NCBI GenBank assembly: GCA_023450335.1
Contig: JAEXHA010000174.1
Location: forward strand, 1-7,226
DNA from: Actinomycetes bacterium
GTDB lineage: Bacteria; Actinomycetota; Actinomycetes; Actinomycetales; Microbacteriaceae
Length of the DNA: 7,226 nucleotides
Reading direction: 5' to 3'
In this document: one piece after another, positions 5,097 to 7,226 of the stretch
Numbering within the stretch: position 1 is the first letter of the stretch
Layout: each line of letters begins with the position of its first letter
Made by a program: the position numbers and the translations under genes
The notes under the pieces: model-generated
What the model saw: only the letters and a program-made list of their open reading frames with translations
Told to the model about the DNA's origin: nothing
Databases searched by the model: none

Positions 5097-5774
5097 TTAC
5101 TGCAGGCGGGACGTGATGTCGGCGGCGGGGTTGCCGGTGACGTTCACGTACTCGCCGTTGACGACCAGCGTCGGGGTGCCGGCGCTGCCGCTGACCGGGT
5201 CGGCCGGGATGTTCTTGGTCTGCTCGGCGACGAGGTCATCCCAGGTGCGGTCGGCGATGCAGTCGGCGGCCCCGGTGGATCCGGCCTCTTCGGCCATCGC
5301 CACGAGCTCTTCATCGGTCTGGCCTTGGCCGGTCGGGTTCGTCGCGAACAGCGCGGTGTAGAACGGGAAGGCCGCCGTGGGCTCGTCGTCGGCGACACAG
5401 TACAGAGCGTTGGCCGAGCGCTTCGAGAAGTCGGTGCCGCTGGCCGCGTTGAGGCCGCTGAGTGCCACCGGGTGCAGGTTGAGGGTGATGCTGCCGGCCT
5501 CGAGCTCTTCTTCGATGGTGGGGCCGTAGTCCCGCTCGAAGTCCTGGCAGTGGGGGCAGTAGAAGTCGAAGAACAGGTCGATCTCGTTCGCCCCGTCGCC
5601 CACGACGATCGCGCCCGTCTCCTGGTTGATACCCGTGCTGTCGGGGCGTGCGGCCGGGGCGGTGGCCGAGTTGTTCATCCACACCACGAGTCCGATCACG
5701 AGGGCGAGGACGACGACCACCGCCACGCTCACCCAGATCGCGAACCAGTTCGTCCTGCGTGCTGCCGTTGCCAT
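5097..5774 (-). CDS. Membrane-anchored DsbA-like thioredoxin-fold protein
   Basis: This 225-residue protein is probably an extracytoplasmic thiol-disulfide oxidoreductase (DsbA/Thioredoxin_4 type). A short basic N-terminus (ATAARR) precedes one hydrophobic segment (about 10-33) with no lipobox, so the catalytic part should face outward on a membrane anchor. The FDFYCPHCQDFE segment holds the active site C73-P-H-C76, the motif of E. coli DsbA, and the cis-proline loop is GTPTLVVNG (P201). Two further cysteines, C126 and C172, flank the helical insertion and could form a second, structural disulfide, as in some actinobacterial DsbA-like proteins. The chosen ATG (5772-5774) has GGAGAGG at 8-nt spacing; the frame remains open upstream through low-complexity repeats to about 5873, but that part looks non-coding. 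It lies just upstream of infA with its own terminator-like hairpin. The oxidase or reductase direction and the partner (DsbB/VKOR or CcdA) cannot be told from here. Confidence 0.9.
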   Translation of the reverse strand: MATAARRTNWFAIWVSVAVVVVLALVIGLVVWMNNSATAPAARPDSTGINQETGAIVVGDGANEIDLFFDFYCPHCQDFERDYGPTIEEELEAGSITLNLHPVALSGLNAASGTDFSKRSANALYCVADDEPTAAFPFYTALFATNPTGQGQTDEELVAMAEEAGSTGAADCIADRTWDDLVAEQTKNIPADPVSGSAGTPTLVVNGEYVNVTGNPAADITSRLQ

Positions 5775-5807
5775 CACTCGTGCCTCTCCCCTGCCTGGGT
5801 GCTTTCT

Positions 5808-5941
5808 GCTCTGCCGTGTCCGGCGTCGTGTCCTGCTTGGCGTTCTGCCGTGTCCGGCGTCGCGCTCTGCCATGTCCGGCGTCGTGCTCCCGCCGCCGTC
5901 GTGCTCGGCCGGCGTCGTGCTCTGCCATGTCCGGCGTCATG
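5808..5941. repeat. Degenerate short tandem repeat upstream of the DsbA-like gene
   Basis: The core TCTGCC(A/G)TGTCCGGCGTC recurs with core starts (TGTCC) at 5817, 5851, 5873 and 5928. A partial copy (CCGGCGTCGTG) begins at 5909. Spacings are 34, 22, 33 and 22 nt, close to multiples of 11. It occupies most of the first half of the 357-bp gap between the DsbA-like gene and the AbiEi-like gene. The minus strand would read as Arg/His/Asp/Ala-rich repeats (HDAGHGRAR) in open frames, which I regard as non-coding. I see no clear -10 box for the DsbA-like gene in this stretch. Confidence 0.7.
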
Positions 5942-6032
5942 CTCCTGCCGCCGCAGCACACTCGATACCGCCGTCCATCCTCTCACCTCTTGCCTATGCC
6001 CCGCCTGTGTCGCTCTCGCCCCCCCTTTTGCC

Positions 6033-6109
6033 GAGCCGCCTACCTCTGTACGAGCCGCCTGGCTTTGGACGGTACAGACATAGGCGGCTCGTACAGAGCT
6101 GGGCGGGCC
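6033..6109. repeat. 77-bp element of four 19-bp units, two forward and two inverted
   Basis: Units are GAGCCGCCTACCTCTGTAC (6033-6051), a second copy with four differences (6052-6070), one spacer base, then GTACAGACATAGGCGGCTC (6072-6090; the complement of unit 1 with two differences) and a diverged fourth (6091-6109). Across the unit junctions there is a perfect 17-bp inverted repeat, 6044-6060 against 6082-6098, with a 21-nt loop. It begins 22 nt beyond the stop of the AbiEi-like gene. No T-run follows on the minus strand; the next bases are CGGCAAAAGGGGGGG. It could act as a terminator, a REP-like mobile palindrome, or a multi-site operator. Confidence 0.85.
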
Positions 6110-6131
6110 GCGATGGATGTCGGGCGAGCGG

Positions 6132-7115
6132 TCAGCGGGGGGAGATGTGGAAAGCGGCGAGGCGGCGGGCCAATGCCGTCTCGGTGGTGATGTGGTCCGA
6201 GCCCCAGCGGGCGAACTTGCGGTTCGTGGTGCCGCGGATCCAGTCCTCGCGCTGCTTCTCTTCGAGCAGGACCCGCTCGGCATCTTCATCGGCGCCGCGC
6301 ATCCCGGCATCCACATACTTGACGCGTCCATCGAACTCGCCCCACGCATCGACGTCATCAAGACCGAAGTCCACGTAGTACCGATTGCCGTGCGGGCCGT
6401 CGATCGGCACCTGAAGGCGCGGCGCGGCGAAGCCGAGGCGCAGCAGGTACAGGCGGCTGATGCTCTCACCCGGCAGGTGCGCGCGGCCGTCGCCGAGCTC
6501 CAGCATGAATCGCGCACGGCGCACGCCCCGCCCGCCCACGGGCAGGCGCTCACGCACCTGTGCGACGAAGAAGGCGGCTGCCTCCTCGTCGTAGGTCCAC
6601 TCGGTCTCGTCCCACGCGACCCTGCGCAGCGCGGCATCGAGCAGGGCGATACCCGTCTCTTCAGACGCGCACCTGAGCAGATCGGCGACGGTCCGCTCGA
6701 GCGTGGTGCAGCGAATGCCGTCGATGCGGGTGATGTCCGCCTCCGGGACGGGCACTTCGTGCCGCGCGATCGCGGGGTTGCCCGTGTCGACATGGCCGCT
6801 GGCGGTCGCGCCGGCCACATGCACGCGGGCAGGGATGACGCGGGCCAGCGGCAGCTGGTGCAGCACGGCCGCCGACCACAGCGCGAACACGCACCGGGCC
6901 GCGCCGGGCCGCCGCCGATGAGCGGCCACCACGCGCATCAGGTGGCGCTGCTCGGTGTGCAGTCCGCGCCACTGGTCCATATCCACATACCAGCCGCGGT
7001 CGATGCGCTGGAGGCGCTTGGCGCGGACAGCCGTGGTGATCGCGCGCGTAGCCACGCCGGCTCTGTCCAGTTCGACGCGCGAGCGCATCTGCGCGGCGGC
7101 TTCGCTGACCAACAT
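6132..7115 (-). CDS. AbiEi-type antitoxin-domain / DUF559-like protein, solitary
   Basis: This protein has 327 residues from the ATG at 7113-7115. The N-terminal part (about 1-45; AGVATRAITTAVRAKRLQRIDRGWYVD) looks like the winged-helix domain of AbiEi-family antitoxins. The middle (about 60-150) has VFALWSAAVLHQLPL and TTLERTVADLLR, typical of AbiEi-like proteins in actinobacteria. The C-terminal part (about 205-320) resembles a PD-(D/E)XK or Vsr-like fold: E217, YYVDF (D249), GEFDGRVKY (E260, D262, K266) and EEKQREDWIR...RKFARWG. The usual late His of DUF559 is replaced by Lys. The family is widespread in high-GC actinobacteria and mostly uncharacterised; a nuclease role is inference. No AbiEii-like toxin is adjacent in the window. 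A TTG at 7173-7175 would add 20 residues, but neither start has a clear ribosome site. The stop is TGA (6132-6134). Confidence 0.82.
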   Translation of the reverse strand: MLVSEAAAQMRSRVELDRAGVATRAITTAVRAKRLQRIDRGWYVDMDQWRGLHTEQRHLMRVVAAHRRRPGAARCVFALWSAAVLHQLPLARVIPARVHVAGATASGHVDTGNPAIARHEVPVPEADITRIDGIRCTTLERTVADLLRCASEETGIALLDAALRRVAWDETEWTYDEEAAAFFVAQVRERLPVGGRGVRRARFMLELGDGRAHLPGESISRLYLLRLGFAAPRLQVPIDGPHGNRYYVDFGLDDVDAWGEFDGRVKYVDAGMRGADEDAERVLLEEKQREDWIRGTTNRKFARWGSDHITTETALARRLAAFHISPR

Positions 7116-7226
7116 GCTGACACTCTGCGGCGCCTCGCGCGGCTGCGGAGGCGCGGCGCCGCATTCGGTGGACAACTCGTCGCGTTCGCTGCCTGGGGAG
7201 GAAGCCCTGCACGCGCCGCGCCGGCC
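7116..7226. other. Window edge, no gene assigned
   Basis: This is GC-rich sequence upstream of the AbiEi-like gene. It may contain a 20-codon N-terminal extension starting at TTG (7175), and its codon third positions are G/C-rich, so coding cannot be excluded. GGGGAGGAA at 7188-7196 would be a ribosome site only for plus-strand reading, and no plus-strand gene follows. I see no promoter. Confidence 0.3.

Noticed and set aside
5775..5873. A 33-residue N-terminal extension of the DsbA-like protein
   Set aside because: It is translated from the degenerate repeat (Arg/His/Asp-rich), has no ribosome site, and would put a basic low-complexity stretch before the membrane anchor; the ATG at 5774 has a good ribosome site.
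4914..6083. A 389-codon open frame on the plus strand
   Set aside because: It is antisense to the DsbA-like gene and runs through repeats and the infA leader; it resembles no family and is explained by GC bias.
5774..6820. A 348-codon minus-strand frame overlapping the AbiEi-like gene
   Set aside because: It is out of frame with the recognisable AbiEi/DUF559-like protein and rich in Arg, Ser and Pro; it is a shadow frame.

Overview
The window is high-GC DNA with every supported gene on the minus strand. The order and sequences of the ribosomal genes, and the RpoA C-terminus (YGGYDDETI), point to an actinobacterium of the Microbacteriaceae, most likely Microbacterium or a close relative. The genus is inferred from remembered protein sequences, not from a search.

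Read in the direction of transcription (from high to low coordinates), the window starts with a solitary AbiEi/DUF559-like protein (6132-7115). A 357-bp gap follows, holding two repeat structures: a 77-bp element of four 19-bp units in head-to-head pairs, and a degenerate 22-bp repeat. Next is a membrane-anchored DsbA-like thioredoxin-fold protein (5097-5774). A hairpin terminator after it overlaps the -35 box of a good sigma-70-type promoter that drives infA.

The conserved translation/transcription cluster then runs infA - rpmJ - rpsM - rpsK - rpoA - rplQ (4899 down to 1771). rpsD, which lies between rpsK and rpoA in many bacteria, is absent. Its place is taken by a 129-bp spacer with a strong hairpin. 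The cluster ends at a perfect 13-bp-stem hairpin (1719-1750). It supplies IF1, L36, S13, S11, RNA polymerase alpha and L17, so initiation, ribosome assembly and RNA polymerase assembly are co-expressed.

Beyond the terminator lies a 48-bp minisatellite (about 4.5 units, 1487-1702). It is followed by a two-domain GNAT acetyltransferase of mycothiol-synthase-like layout (283-1323) and a 76-aa protein resembling the SH3-like N-terminal domain of Rv0428c-type acetyltransferases (24-254). Both of these last genes begin with GTG, lack a normally spaced Shine-Dalgarno, and have a TAnnnT box exactly 6 nt upstream, which suggests leaderless transcripts.

The coding content is mostly housekeeping. The points worth a second look are between the genes: the 48-bp array with its alternating 29/19-nt inner rhythm, the 19-bp quartet, the recurrent GGATGCC/GGCATCC heptamer placed in hairpin stems, and the terminator/promoter overlap ahead of infA. 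I did not find convincing evidence of a new multi-gene system.
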